NCBI GenBank assembly: GCA_002493965.1
Contig: DLAP01000040.1
Location: 1 to 7,829, forward strand
From: Clostridiales bacterium UBA7044
Lineage (GTDB): Bacteria > Bacillota > Clostridia > Oscillospirales > Oscillospiraceae
Length of the DNA: 7,829 bases
Direction: 5' to 3'
Position numbers and translations under genes: made by a program. Below the pieces are notes generated by a model. The model saw only the letters and a list, made by a program, of their open reading frames with translations, was not told where the DNA came from and ran no database searches. Shown piece by piece: positions 1 through 6,498 of the stretch. Position 1 is the first letter of the stretch. Each line of letters begins with the position of its first letter.

Positions 1-30
1 TTTTCCAGAAAATCCATTATTTCTGTAGCG

Positions 31-1140
31 TTATTGCGGTGCTTCCTCCGTTGGCTCTATATACTCGGTTTCCGCTCCCGTGCAGGCAGGGTAGGCGGAG
101 TAATCCCATACATATCCTTCCATCTGCCTGTCCGTAAAGGTGTGATATCCGCCCAGCTCGCTGCATCGCAGAAGATCCATATGGTAGTAGTTCTCCCCTT
201 CCCGGACGATGTTCCAGGTTCTTGGCTCTCCGGAGCAGGTGCCCGTCACCGTCAGGCACTCCAGATCCGCCCCCCGGCACATGGCGGCATACACAGTGGC
301 AAAGGCGCGGCTGTCCCCCACGCCGTGGCGCAGGAGGCTGTAGGCCGGGGTCAGGGAGGTCTCAATCTTGTAATCAAACCGCTCCATCAGAAAGGCGTAA
401 AGCTGGGAGAGCTTCTGACGCTCCGCGCCGTCGCCGCTGACATACAGCACCGCCGCGTCAAAAACCGGCTCCACTTGGGACTGCATTTTCCTCAGGTCGT
501 CCCGGGAGTTCTGATAGGTAAACACCAATTCCACCACCCGGCCCCGTCCGCTGCCGTAGACCGTCTCCGTAACCTGGGGCACCTCCATCACCGTTTGGGG
601 ATTGACGGCGGCGTAGTCCTGCACAAACTGGGTCAGGTCCTGGTCCTGATACTCTGCTATCTGCATCACAATCCCCGGTGTGAACCGTTTCAGCGCATCC
701 TCCACCAGGCCCCTCACATCGTCCATGGTCCCGGCCTGCCGGATCCGCCGCAGTTCCGCCTGACTGTGGCGGTACTGAACCGTCACCGCCAGCGCCGGCA
801 CATTGCCGCTGGAGCCCAGCTCGCACTGGATGCTCTCCACAGCATAGGCCCCTACGGGGTCGCTTTGCTTCACATACCGGGTCGCCATGTCCACGCCGGT
901 CAGCACCGTGGTTGACGGATAGTCCGGCACATAGAGTACCGCGCTTTCCTGGCCGGTGGAGACGATCTGTTTCAGCGCCTCCAGCAGCCCCTCGTAGTCC
1001 GAGACCGTGGCCGCGTCCAGCTGCTGGGTCTGCTTCTGCTCCCGATGGGGCGTTACGGACACATAGCTGCCGTCCAGGAAGCCGCATCCGGAAAGCAGCA
1101 GGCACAGTGCCAGGAACATGGCCAGCGTTTTCTTTTTCAT
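31..1140 (-). CDS. Lipoprotein with duplicated N-terminal module and degenerate transglutaminase-like domain
   Basis: The 369-residue product starts with a lipoprotein signal: a KKK n-region, a hydrophobic core (about residues 6-16) and lipobox LSGC with Cys19, so it should be lipid-anchored on the outer face of the membrane. Residues about 50-220 contain two related copies of one module; compare VQYRHSQAELRRIR (121-134) with FTYQNSRDDLRKMQ (207-220). Residues about 244-330 resemble a transglutaminase core, with the landmarks GVGDSRAFA (273-281), RTWNIV (307-312) and YYHMD (318-322). In the family these places normally carry catalytic Cys, His (HAWN) and Asp. Here they are Ser277, Arg307 and Asp322, so the protein is probably not an active transglutaminase or cysteine protease and may instead bind a wall or protein ligand. 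The start is supported by AGGAGG six bases upstream. It is the last gene of the operon, 21 nt after the YitT gene. Lipoprotein status is secure; the function is unknown. Confidence 0.87.
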   Translation of the reverse strand: MKKKTLAMFLALCLLLSGCGFLDGSYVSVTPHREQKQTQQLDAATVSDYEGLLEALKQIVSTGQESAVLYVPDYPSTTVLTGVDMATRYVKQSDPVGAYAVESIQCELGSSGNVPALAVTVQYRHSQAELRRIRQAGTMDDVRGLVEDALKRFTPGIVMQIAEYQDQDLTQFVQDYAAVNPQTVMEVPQVTETVYGSGRGRVVELVFTYQNSRDDLRKMQSQVEPVFDAAVLYVSGDGAERQKLSQLYAFLMERFDYKIETSLTPAYSLLRHGVGDSRAFATVYAAMCRGADLECLTVTGTCSGEPRTWNIVREGENYYHMDLLRCSELGGYHTFTDRQMEGYVWDYSAYPACTGAETEYIEPTEEAPQ

Positions 1141-1146
1141 AACACC

Positions 1147-1152
1147 CCTCCT
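1147..1152 (-). promoter_or_regulatory. Ribosome binding site of the lipoprotein gene
   Basis: AGGAGG on the minus strand lies six bases before the ATG at 1140. It fixes the start at the KKK-containing signal peptide and rules out the internal Met8, which would remove the n-region. Confidence 0.8.
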
Positions 1153-1161
1153 TTTTCTGTT

Positions 1162-2025
1162 CTACAGCTCGTTTTTCGAGAATCTGGCAAACCCGTCGCC
1201 CAACACCTGGTGGGCCTCCTGGACGATGACAAAAGCGCCGGGATCGATCTCCATGACCAGATCCTTCAGCTCCGTGATCTGCCGTTTCTTCACAGCCGTC
1301 AGCACCACCTTGGTGTCCCGATGGCTGTAGCTGCCCTCCCCATGGAGGAAGGTGGCGCCCCGGTCCAGCTTTTCGATGATGCCCGCCGCGATTTCCTCGT
1401 GCTTCGCGGAGATAATCAGGGCCACCTCGGAATAGTCAAAGCGGTACACCACCATATCCAGGGCCTTCCCGCAGATGAAGACCGCGATGCCGGTATACAA
1501 GGCCTTGGTGATATCCTGAAAGGCCAGTCCCGTCATCACCGCCACAATGCCGTCAATGCTCATGGCGATCTGACCGATGGGTACATTCCGGTAGCGGAGC
1601 TTTAATAGCCTCGCCAGAATATCCGAGCCGCCGGTGGACGCGCCGCAGATGAACACGACCCCCAGACCCAGTCCGCAGACCACACCTCCGTAAATTGCCG
1701 CCACAACCGGCTCCACAAAGGGCATTTCCACCAGTGCCAGCAGGTCGATGAGCACGGAGCTGAGGGTCATGCCCAGAAGGCTTCCGAAAAAGAACCGTTT
1801 CCCAATCTTCATGCCTCCCAGGATAAACAGGGGGAGGTTAATGAGGATGGTCAGGGTGCCCACCTTTCCGAAGCCCAGAATATGGATCAGCACCAATGCA
1901 ATACCGGACACGCCGCCGGGGCTGATGTCGTTTGGTTCCAGGAACAGGGCGAAGCCCACAGCAAACAGGGCGCTGCCCACCATTGTCTCCAGAATCCAAC
2001 CGAAGCGTACCCATAATTTTTTCAT
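1162..2025 (-). CDS. YitT family integral membrane protein (DUF161 pair plus C-terminal DUF2179)
   Basis: The 287-residue protein has the full architecture and usual length of the YitT family. The N-terminal two thirds are membrane-embedded: hydrophobic segments lie at about 11-29, 38-52, 57-71, 79-98, 107-127, 151-168 and 174-193. The family signatures PNDISPGGVSG (31-41) and GASTGGSDILA (128-138) occur at matching places in the two halves, as expected for an internally duplicated transporter-like fold. Residues about 198-280 form the soluble DUF2179 domain, with DRGATFLHGEG (221-231) and DPGAF (261-265). The substrate of this family is not established, so a transport role is an inference. 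The start is supported by AGGAGT seven bases upstream. The gap to the upstream topoisomerase A gene is 13 nt and its ribosome binding site directly follows that gene's TGA, which suggests translational coupling. Confidence 0.95.
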   Translation of the reverse strand: MKKLWVRFGWILETMVGSALFAVGFALFLEPNDISPGGVSGIALVLIHILGFGKVGTLTILINLPLFILGGMKIGKRFFFGSLLGMTLSSVLIDLLALVEMPFVEPVVAAIYGGVVCGLGLGVVFICGASTGGSDILARLLKLRYRNVPIGQIAMSIDGIVAVMTGLAFQDITKALYTGIAVFICGKALDMVVYRFDYSEVALIISAKHEEIAAGIIEKLDRGATFLHGEGSYSHRDTKVVLTAVKKRQITELKDLVMEIDPGAFVIVQEAHQVLGDGFARFSKNEL

Positions 2026-2031
2026 TCCGTC

Positions 2032-2037
2032 ACTCCT
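2032..2037 (-). promoter_or_regulatory. Ribosome binding site of the YitT gene, abutting the upstream stop codon
   Basis: AGGAGT on the minus strand lies seven bases before the ATG at 2025 and one base after the TGA of the topoisomerase A gene (2039-2041). A ribosome finishing the upstream gene would cover this site, a common layout for coupled translation inside an operon. Confidence 0.75.
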
Positions 2038-2038
2038 G

Positions 2039-4288
2039 TCATACGTCGAAAGATTGCTGCTTATCCGGGGAATCCTCCTCCTTCAGCAGCGCTCCGGCGG
2101 AGGGGATGGTCTTGGTGCGGTAACGGCCCTCATTGACAATACCGCTTTCCTTCAGAAGCAGAGCGTTTGCCAGCACCGCCTTCTTTTTCAGGGTCAGCAC
2201 CGCCACGCCCTGGGTATTGCGGGTGGTCTTGGGCAGAAGCTGGGCGGTAGAGAAGATCGCCGCCCGGCCGTCACTGGAATAGAGGGCGATCTGCTCGTCA
2301 GCATCCATTGCCAGGGCCTTGACCAAAGGGCTCTTGTCCGAGTAGGCACCGGTGAGCTTTTTCCGGTTGGTCTTGGTCTCGTAGGCGGAAAGGGGCACCT
2401 TGGCCGCCTTGCCGTTTTCAAAGAAGAACAGGATAAAGCCTTTATAGTCTCCGCAGAACAGCAGGGACACCATATTCTCTCCCGTCTCAAAGCCCAGCTT
2501 CTGAGGCAGGTAATCGCCCAGAAGGGACGCCTTGCTGTCCTCAAAGTCGGAAAGCCGGGACTTGTAGCACTGGAACTTATCTGTGAACACCAAAAACTCC
2601 GCCCGGTTGGTGGCTTCTCTGGTCAGGCGCAAACTGTCTCCTTCCTTGAATTTCTGTTCTCCGCTGAGGCGCAGGGAGGCCTGGGTGATCTTTTTCAGGT
2701 ACCCTTCTCTGGACACGAAGACGGTCACGGGATAGTCCGGCGCCTGCTCCTCCTCTTTCTCCGGGGCAGCCTCCTGAGCGTCGTAAAGAATCTCCGTCTT
2801 CCGGGGCTTGCCGTACTTGCCGCTGACGTCCTGAAGTTCCTTGATAATCAAGTTTTGCAGCTTTCGAGGACTGTTCAGTGTGCTTTGCAGATCGGCAATT
2901 TCCTTTTCCAGCTGATCGGTGGCCTTCACCTGTTTCAGGATGTATTCCTTGTTGATGTTGCGCAAGCGGATCTCCGCCACGAAATTGGCCTGGATCTCGT
3001 CGATGCCAAAGCCGATCATCAGGTTGGGAACCACTTCGTCTTCCAGCTCCGTCTCCCGGATAATTTTGATGGCCTTGTCGATGTCCAGCAGAATCCGTTC
3101 TAAGCCCTTGAGCAGGTGGAGCCGGTCCTCCTTCTTCTGAATCTGGAAGAAGATTCGCCGCTTGACGCAGTCCGTCCGCCAGGCGGTCCACTCCTGCAAA
3201 ATCTCCCCTACCCCCATGACCCGGGGCATTCCTGCAATGAGAATATTAAAATTGCAGGGGAAGGAATCCTGGAGGGGGGTCAGGCGATAGAGCTTCTGCA
3301 TCAGCTTTTCAGGATCTACGCCGCGCTTCAAATCGATGGTCAGCTTCAAGCCGCCCAGGTCGGTTTCATCCCGCATATCCGTGATCTCTTTGATCTTGCC
3401 CGCCTTAATGAGTTCCGCCACCTTATCCATAATGACTTCCGTTGCGGTGGAATAGGGGATTTCGGTAATCTCGATCAGGTTTCCGTCTTTCACGTAGCGC
3501 CACTTGGCCCGAAGCTTGAAGCTGCCCCGTCCGGTGGTATAGATTTCCCGGGTAGCTGCTTCATCGAACAGCAGCTCTCCCCCGGTGGAGAAATCGGGCC
3601 CCGGCAGGGTTTCCAGAATGTCATGGTCCGGGTTGCGCATCAGGGCAATGGTGGTATCGCAGACCTCTTTTAAATTAAAGGAGCAGATATTGGATGCCAT
3701 GCCCACGGCGATGCCCTGATTGGCCGACACCAGCACATTGGGGAAGGTGGTAGGCAGCAGGGCAGGCTCCTTCATGGTGGCGTCGTAGTTATCCACCATA
3801 TCCACGGTGTCGCTGTCGATATCCTTGAAAATCTCGTTGCAGATGGGGTCCAGCTTGGCCTCGGTATACCGGGCGGCAGCGTAGGCCATATCCCGGGAAT
3901 AAACCTTGCCGAAGTTACCCTTGGAGTCCACAAAGGGATGGAGCAGGGTCTCGTTGCCACGGGCCAAACGGACCATAGTCTCATAAATGGCGGCATCACC
4001 GTGGGGATTTAATCGCATGGTCTGGCCCACGATATTGGCGGACTTGGTTCTGCCGCCGGTCAGCAGTCCCATTTTGTACATGGTGTAAAGTAATTTCCGA
4101 TGGCTGGGCTTAAAGCCGTCGATCTCCGGGATGGCCCGGGAGACAATGACGGACATGGCATAGGGCATGTAGTTGATCTCCAGGGTTTCGGAGATGGCCT
4201 GCTCGGTAGTGGAGCCATGGAGTCCCATAATGCCGTCGGTGTTGATATTCTTATGGTTTTGTTCCGTTTCTTTTTTCTTGCGTGCCAT
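2039..4288 (-). CDS. parC: DNA topoisomerase IV subunit A (ParC/GyrA family, ParC-like)
   Basis: This 749-residue protein is the DNA breakage-reunion subunit of a type II topoisomerase. It should pair with the adjacent B subunit to relax and decatenate DNA in the nucleoid. The winged-helix/tower part occupies about residues 30-500. Landmarks are GFKPSHRK (58-65), HGDAAIYE (96-103), catalytic Tyr141 in ARYTEAKL (139-146), GIAVGMASN (192-200) and LPGPDFSTGG (228-237), followed by a helical coiled-coil gate at about 380-495. From about 518 the C-terminal DNA-wrapping pinwheel follows, with recognisable blades such as NTQGVAVLTL (691-700). No GyrA box (QRRGGKG-like) is present; the matching place reads LSGEQKFKEG (541-550). 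This argues against gyrase and for topoisomerase IV. Ala99 sits where E. coli GyrA has Ser83. GAGGAG seven bases upstream supports the start. Assignment to the family is firm; ParC rather than a separate clostridial paralogue is less certain. Confidence 0.92.
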   Translation of the reverse strand: MARKKKETEQNHKNINTDGIMGLHGSTTEQAISETLEINYMPYAMSVIVSRAIPEIDGFKPSHRKLLYTMYKMGLLTGGRTKSANIVGQTMRLNPHGDAAIYETMVRLARGNETLLHPFVDSKGNFGKVYSRDMAYAAARYTEAKLDPICNEIFKDIDSDTVDMVDNYDATMKEPALLPTTFPNVLVSANQGIAVGMASNICSFNLKEVCDTTIALMRNPDHDILETLPGPDFSTGGELLFDEAATREIYTTGRGSFKLRAKWRYVKDGNLIEITEIPYSTATEVIMDKVAELIKAGKIKEITDMRDETDLGGLKLTIDLKRGVDPEKLMQKLYRLTPLQDSFPCNFNILIAGMPRVMGVGEILQEWTAWRTDCVKRRIFFQIQKKEDRLHLLKGLERILLDIDKAIKIIRETELEDEVVPNLMIGFGIDEIQANFVAEIRLRNINKEYILKQVKATDQLEKEIADLQSTLNSPRKLQNLIIKELQDVSGKYGKPRKTEILYDAQEAAPEKEEEQAPDYPVTVFVSREGYLKKITQASLRLSGEQKFKEGDSLRLTREATNRAEFLVFTDKFQCYKSRLSDFEDSKASLLGDYLPQKLGFETGENMVSLLFCGDYKGFILFFFENGKAAKVPLSAYETKTNRKKLTGAYSDKSPLVKALAMDADEQIALYSSDGRAAIFSTAQLLPKTTRNTQGVAVLTLKKKAVLANALLLKESGIVNEGRYRTKTIPSAGALLKEEDSPDKQQSFDV

Positions 4289-4295
4289 AGATGCA

Positions 4296-4301
4296 CTCCT
4301 C
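4296..4301 (-). promoter_or_regulatory. Ribosome binding site of the topoisomerase A gene
   Basis: GAGGAG on the minus strand lies seven bases before the ATG at 4288. It supports this start, which gives the lysine-rich MARKKK terminus, over the downstream Met21. Confidence 0.75.
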
Positions 4302-4337
4302 GTTCAAAGTAAGTTCCGTAGCCCTTTCCTCATCCGT

Positions 4338-4374
4338 CACGGCTTCGCCGTGCCACCTTCCCCAAAGGGGAAGG
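4338..4374. repeat. Double-hairpin intergenic repeat (REP/MITE-like) between the topoisomerase subunit genes
   Basis: Two perfect inverted repeats lie side by side. The first is CACGGC-TTC-GCCGTG (4338-4352). The second is CCTTCCCC-AAA-GGGGAAGG (4356-4374), with an 8-bp stem and a 3-nt loop. The block with its flanks (about 4325-4380) resembles a dispersed non-coding repeat I recall from intergenic regions of Faecalibacterium-like and other gut Clostridia; its characteristic spurious translation contains GRWHGEAVTDE. On the plus strand the second stem is followed by CTTTTCGTTTT and looks like a terminator. On the minus strand, in which the operon is transcribed, no T-tract follows, so it should let transcription through while folding in the mRNA. 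The palindromes are certain; membership of a dispersed family is from memory and needs a copy count. Confidence 0.75.
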
Positions 4375-4383
4375 CTTTTCGTT

Positions 4384-6366
4384 TTAGGAAATATCCGCCA
4401 GTTCCAAATATTTCGCGCCGTTTTCCGCGATGAAGTTCTTTCGGTCCTGGAGGGCATCGCCCAGCAGAATATCAAAATAGTAGCTGGTACGCTCCGCTTC
4501 CTCCGGCATGACTTTAATGAGCCGCCGGGTCTCCGGGTTCATGGTGGTCATCCACATCATCTCCGGGTCGTTTTCACCAAGGCCCTTGGAGCGCTGGATG
4601 GTCACTTTCTTCCCCTCCAGTCCTTTCAGAATGGACACCTTTTCCTGCTCGTTGTAGGCAAACCAGGTCTTGTCCTTGCAGGTGATCTCAAACAGGGGAG
4701 ACTCCGCAATGTAGACATAGCCGTCCCGGATCAGGGTCGGGCAGAGTCGGTAGAGCATGGTGAGAATCAGGGTGCGGATCTGGAAGCCGTCCACGTCCGC
4801 GTCGGTACAGATGACCACCTTGTTCCACCGAAGCTGGCTTAAATCAAAGGAACTCAGTTCCTTGCCCCGCTTGCCCTGGACCTCTACACCGCAGCCTAAA
4901 ACCTTCATAAGATCCGTGATGATGGGAGAGGCGAAAATCTTATTGTAGTCCGCTTTCAAGCAGTTTAAAATCTTACCACGGACAGGCATGATCCCCTGGA
5001 ATTCCGCGTCCCTCGACAGCTTCACGCTGCCCAGGGCCGAATCACCCTCCACGATATACAGTTCCCGGCGGCTGACATCCCGGCTCCGGCAGTCCACGAA
5101 TTTCTGGACACGGTTCGCTATGTCGATGGAGCCGGAGAGCTTTTTCTTCACGCTGCTCTTTGTCTTCTCGGCGGATTCTCTCGCCCGCTTGTTCACTAAG
5201 ATTTGCTCGGCAGCCTTGTCCGCCTCCTGCTTGTTCTCAATGAACCAGACCTGGAGCTGCTCCTTGAAGAAAGCAGTCATGGCCTCCTGCGTGAAACGGG
5301 AGTTGACGGACTTCTTCGTCTGGTTTTCAAAGCAGCCGATGGTGGAGAAGCAGTTGGTCACCAGCACCAGGCTGTCCTGAATGTCCTGGAAGAGGATCTT
5401 ATTTTCACTTTTGGTGTACTTATTGTTGTCCTTTAAATACTTATCGAAGGCTGCGGTAAACCCTAAGCGCACCGCCTTATCCGGGCTGCCGCCGTATTCC
5501 AGCCAGGAGGAGTTGTGGTAGTATTCAATGTGGCTGACCTGCTTGCTGAAACAGAAGGAAGCGGTGATTTTCAGCTTCATTTCCGGCCGGTTTTCCGCGT
5601 CCCGGCCCCGGCGCTCCGTCTCCCAGAATGTGGGCATGGTGAAGGCATTGTCCCCTACCAGCTCTTCAATGTATTGCCGGATACCGCCTTCATAGCAGTA
5701 TTCCTCGGATTCAAATTTTCCGCCTACCTGATTGCGGAACTGGAAATGCACCCCGGGGTTCACCACCGCCTGGCGTTTGAGCACATCCCGGTAGTACTCC
5801 ACGGGAATGTTGATATCTGTAAATACCTCCCGATCCGGCTTCCAGTGGAATTTGGAGCCGGTCTTTTTCCGGTCGGCAGGCTCCTTTTTCAGGCCGCCCT
5901 TGTTTCTTCCCTTCTCAAAGTGCAGATCATACCGAAATCCGTCCCGGCGGATGGTGGCGTCAAAATATTCGGAAGCGTACTGGGTGGCGCAGGAGCCAAG
6001 GCCATTTAAGCCCAGGGAGTATTCATAGTTCTCCCCGTTCTCGCCGTACTTGCCGCCAGCATACATTTCGCAGAACACCAGTTCCCAGTTGTACCGCTTT
6101 TCCTTTTCGTTATAGTCCACGGGGCAGCCCCGTCCGAAATCCTCCACCTCTACGCTCAGGTCTTCATACCGGGTAACGATAATGGTATCGCCGTGGCCCT
6201 CTCTGGCCTCGTCGATGGCATTGGAGAGGATCTCAAACACCGCGTGCTTGCACCCCTCCAGATCGTCGGAGCCGAAGATGACCGCAGGGCGCTTGCGCAC
6301 CCGGTCTTCCCCTTTCAGCATGGAGATGCTGGAATTTCCGTATTGTTCCTGTTGTTTTTTTGCCAT
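4384..6366 (-). CDS. parE: DNA topoisomerase IV subunit B (ParE/GyrB family, divergent clostridial type)
   Basis: This 660-residue protein is the ATPase subunit partnering the downstream A subunit. The GHKL ATPase domain (about 15-235) shows FEILSNAIDEA (44-54), where Glu45 and Asn49 match the catalytic base and Mg-binding Asn of GyrB. It also has DFGRGCPVD (76-84) and the glycine-rich lid GLNGLG (119-124). The transducer domain carries the QTK loop, with Lys351 in FENQTKK. The TOPRIM domain has EGDSALGS (440-447) and the acidic triplet DADVD (522-526), followed by SKGLGEND (593-600). All main catalytic residues are present. Divergent points against typical GyrB/ParE are RKRPAVIFGS (24-33) for the usual RKRPGMYIGS, Ser48 for Asp, Asn121 for His, and Leu445 in place of the first Gly of the EGDSAGG motif. 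Length is close to normal for ParE. It is the first gene of the operon, with a sigma-A promoter just upstream and a weak ribosome binding site (AGG, nine bases before ATG). Confidence 0.93.
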   Translation of the reverse strand: MAKKQQEQYGNSSISMLKGEDRVRKRPAVIFGSDDLEGCKHAVFEILSNAIDEAREGHGDTIIVTRYEDLSVEVEDFGRGCPVDYNEKEKRYNWELVFCEMYAGGKYGENGENYEYSLGLNGLGSCATQYASEYFDATIRRDGFRYDLHFEKGRNKGGLKKEPADRKKTGSKFHWKPDREVFTDINIPVEYYRDVLKRQAVVNPGVHFQFRNQVGGKFESEEYCYEGGIRQYIEELVGDNAFTMPTFWETERRGRDAENRPEMKLKITASFCFSKQVSHIEYYHNSSWLEYGGSPDKAVRLGFTAAFDKYLKDNNKYTKSENKILFQDIQDSLVLVTNCFSTIGCFENQTKKSVNSRFTQEAMTAFFKEQLQVWFIENKQEADKAAEQILVNKRARESAEKTKSSVKKKLSGSIDIANRVQKFVDCRSRDVSRRELYIVEGDSALGSVKLSRDAEFQGIMPVRGKILNCLKADYNKIFASPIITDLMKVLGCGVEVQGKRGKELSSFDLSQLRWNKVVICTDADVDGFQIRTLILTMLYRLCPTLIRDGYVYIAESPLFEITCKDKTWFAYNEQEKVSILKGLEGKKVTIQRSKGLGENDPEMMWMTTMNPETRRLIKVMPEEAERTSYYFDILLGDALQDRKNFIAENGAKYLELADIS

Positions 6367-6374
6367 GTTTTCTT

Positions 6375-6381
6375 ACCTGCC
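6375..6381 (-). promoter_or_regulatory. Weak ribosome binding site of the topoisomerase B gene
   Basis: GGCAGGT on the minus strand is the only Shine-Dalgarno-like stretch before the ATG at 6366, with nine bases between AGG and ATG. It is poorer than the GAGGAG of the partner subunit gene, so the start rests mainly on alignment of the N-terminus with the GyrB family. Confidence 0.45.
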
Positions 6382-6408
6382 ATAATTATCCATTGTAAAT
6401 TGTTTTAT

Positions 6409-6437
6409 ATTATACGCAATTTGGGCTTCAAAGTCAA
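6409..6437 (-). promoter_or_regulatory. Sigma-A type promoter of the topoisomerase operon
   Basis: On the minus strand a -35 box TTGACT (6432-6437) is followed after exactly 17 bases by a perfect -10 box TATAAT (6409-6414). Transcription would begin near 6402, giving a leader of about 36 nt before the B-subunit ATG. No other comparable promoter was noticed in the short gaps downstream, so it probably drives all four minus-strand genes. Confidence 0.88.
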
Positions 6438-6442
6438 CCTTT

Positions 6443-6457
6443 GGCAAATATCTTGCC
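6443..6457. promoter_or_regulatory. Short inverted repeat upstream of the operon promoter, possible operator
   Basis: GGCAA (6443-6447), a 5-nt spacer and TTGCC (6453-6457) form a perfect but short inverted repeat just upstream of the minus-strand -35 box, inside the divergent intergenic region. It could bind a dimeric regulator of either gene. Five-base arms occur by chance quite often, so this is only a candidate. Confidence 0.2.
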
Positions 6458-6483
6458 CTGTTCTCGTCCATACTATCAGAAAA

Positions 6484-6489
6484 AGGAGG
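6484..6489 (+). promoter_or_regulatory. Ribosome binding site fixing the start of the Rieske oxidoreductase
   Basis: AGGAGG lies nine bases before the ATG at 6499. The reading frame stays open upstream to 6193, but that extension runs through the operon promoter and the 5' end of the topoisomerase B gene on the opposite strand. The ribosome binding site therefore decides for 6499. I see no convincing plus-strand promoter; weak -10 candidates are TATATT (6406-6411, overlapping the opposite -10) and TACTAT (6471-6476), both without a good -35. Confidence 0.85.
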
Positions 6490-6498
6490 CTTGTTTTC

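Noticed and set aside
6..25. Terminator after the lipoprotein gene (CAGAAA ... TTTCTG)
   Set aside because: Only a 6-bp AT-rich stem with an 8-nt loop and no following T-run on the minus strand is visible. The true transcript end probably lies left of the window.
34..915. Plus-strand open frame of 293 codons opposite the lipoprotein gene
   Set aside because: It mirrors the lipoprotein gene almost end to end. The opposite strand has a signal peptide, lipobox and AGGAGG site, so this frame is a shadow.
1748..3103. Long plus-strand open frame of 451 codons opposite the YitT and topoisomerase A genes
   Set aside because: It is antisense to two genes with clear family motifs, has no ribosome binding site that stands out, and its product shows no recognisable domain. 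Long shadow frames are common in GC-rich coding DNA.
4356..4380. Rho-independent terminator on the plus strand
   Set aside because: The 8-bp stem followed by a T-rich tail has the right shape, but no plus-strand gene ends here and the operon is read from the other strand, where no T-tract follows. It is reported as part of the repeat.
4251..4475. Minus-strand 74-codon frame across the gap between the topoisomerase genes
   Set aside because: It overlaps the ends of both genes and its middle is the translation of the hairpin repeat (GRWHGEAVTDE), a familiar spurious peptide.
6193..6498. N-terminal extension of the Rieske oxidoreductase by 102 codons
   Set aside because: The extension runs through the topoisomerase B 5' end and its promoter. 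The family N-terminus with the FAD motif near residue 25 and the AGGAGG at 6484 both support the ATG at 6499.
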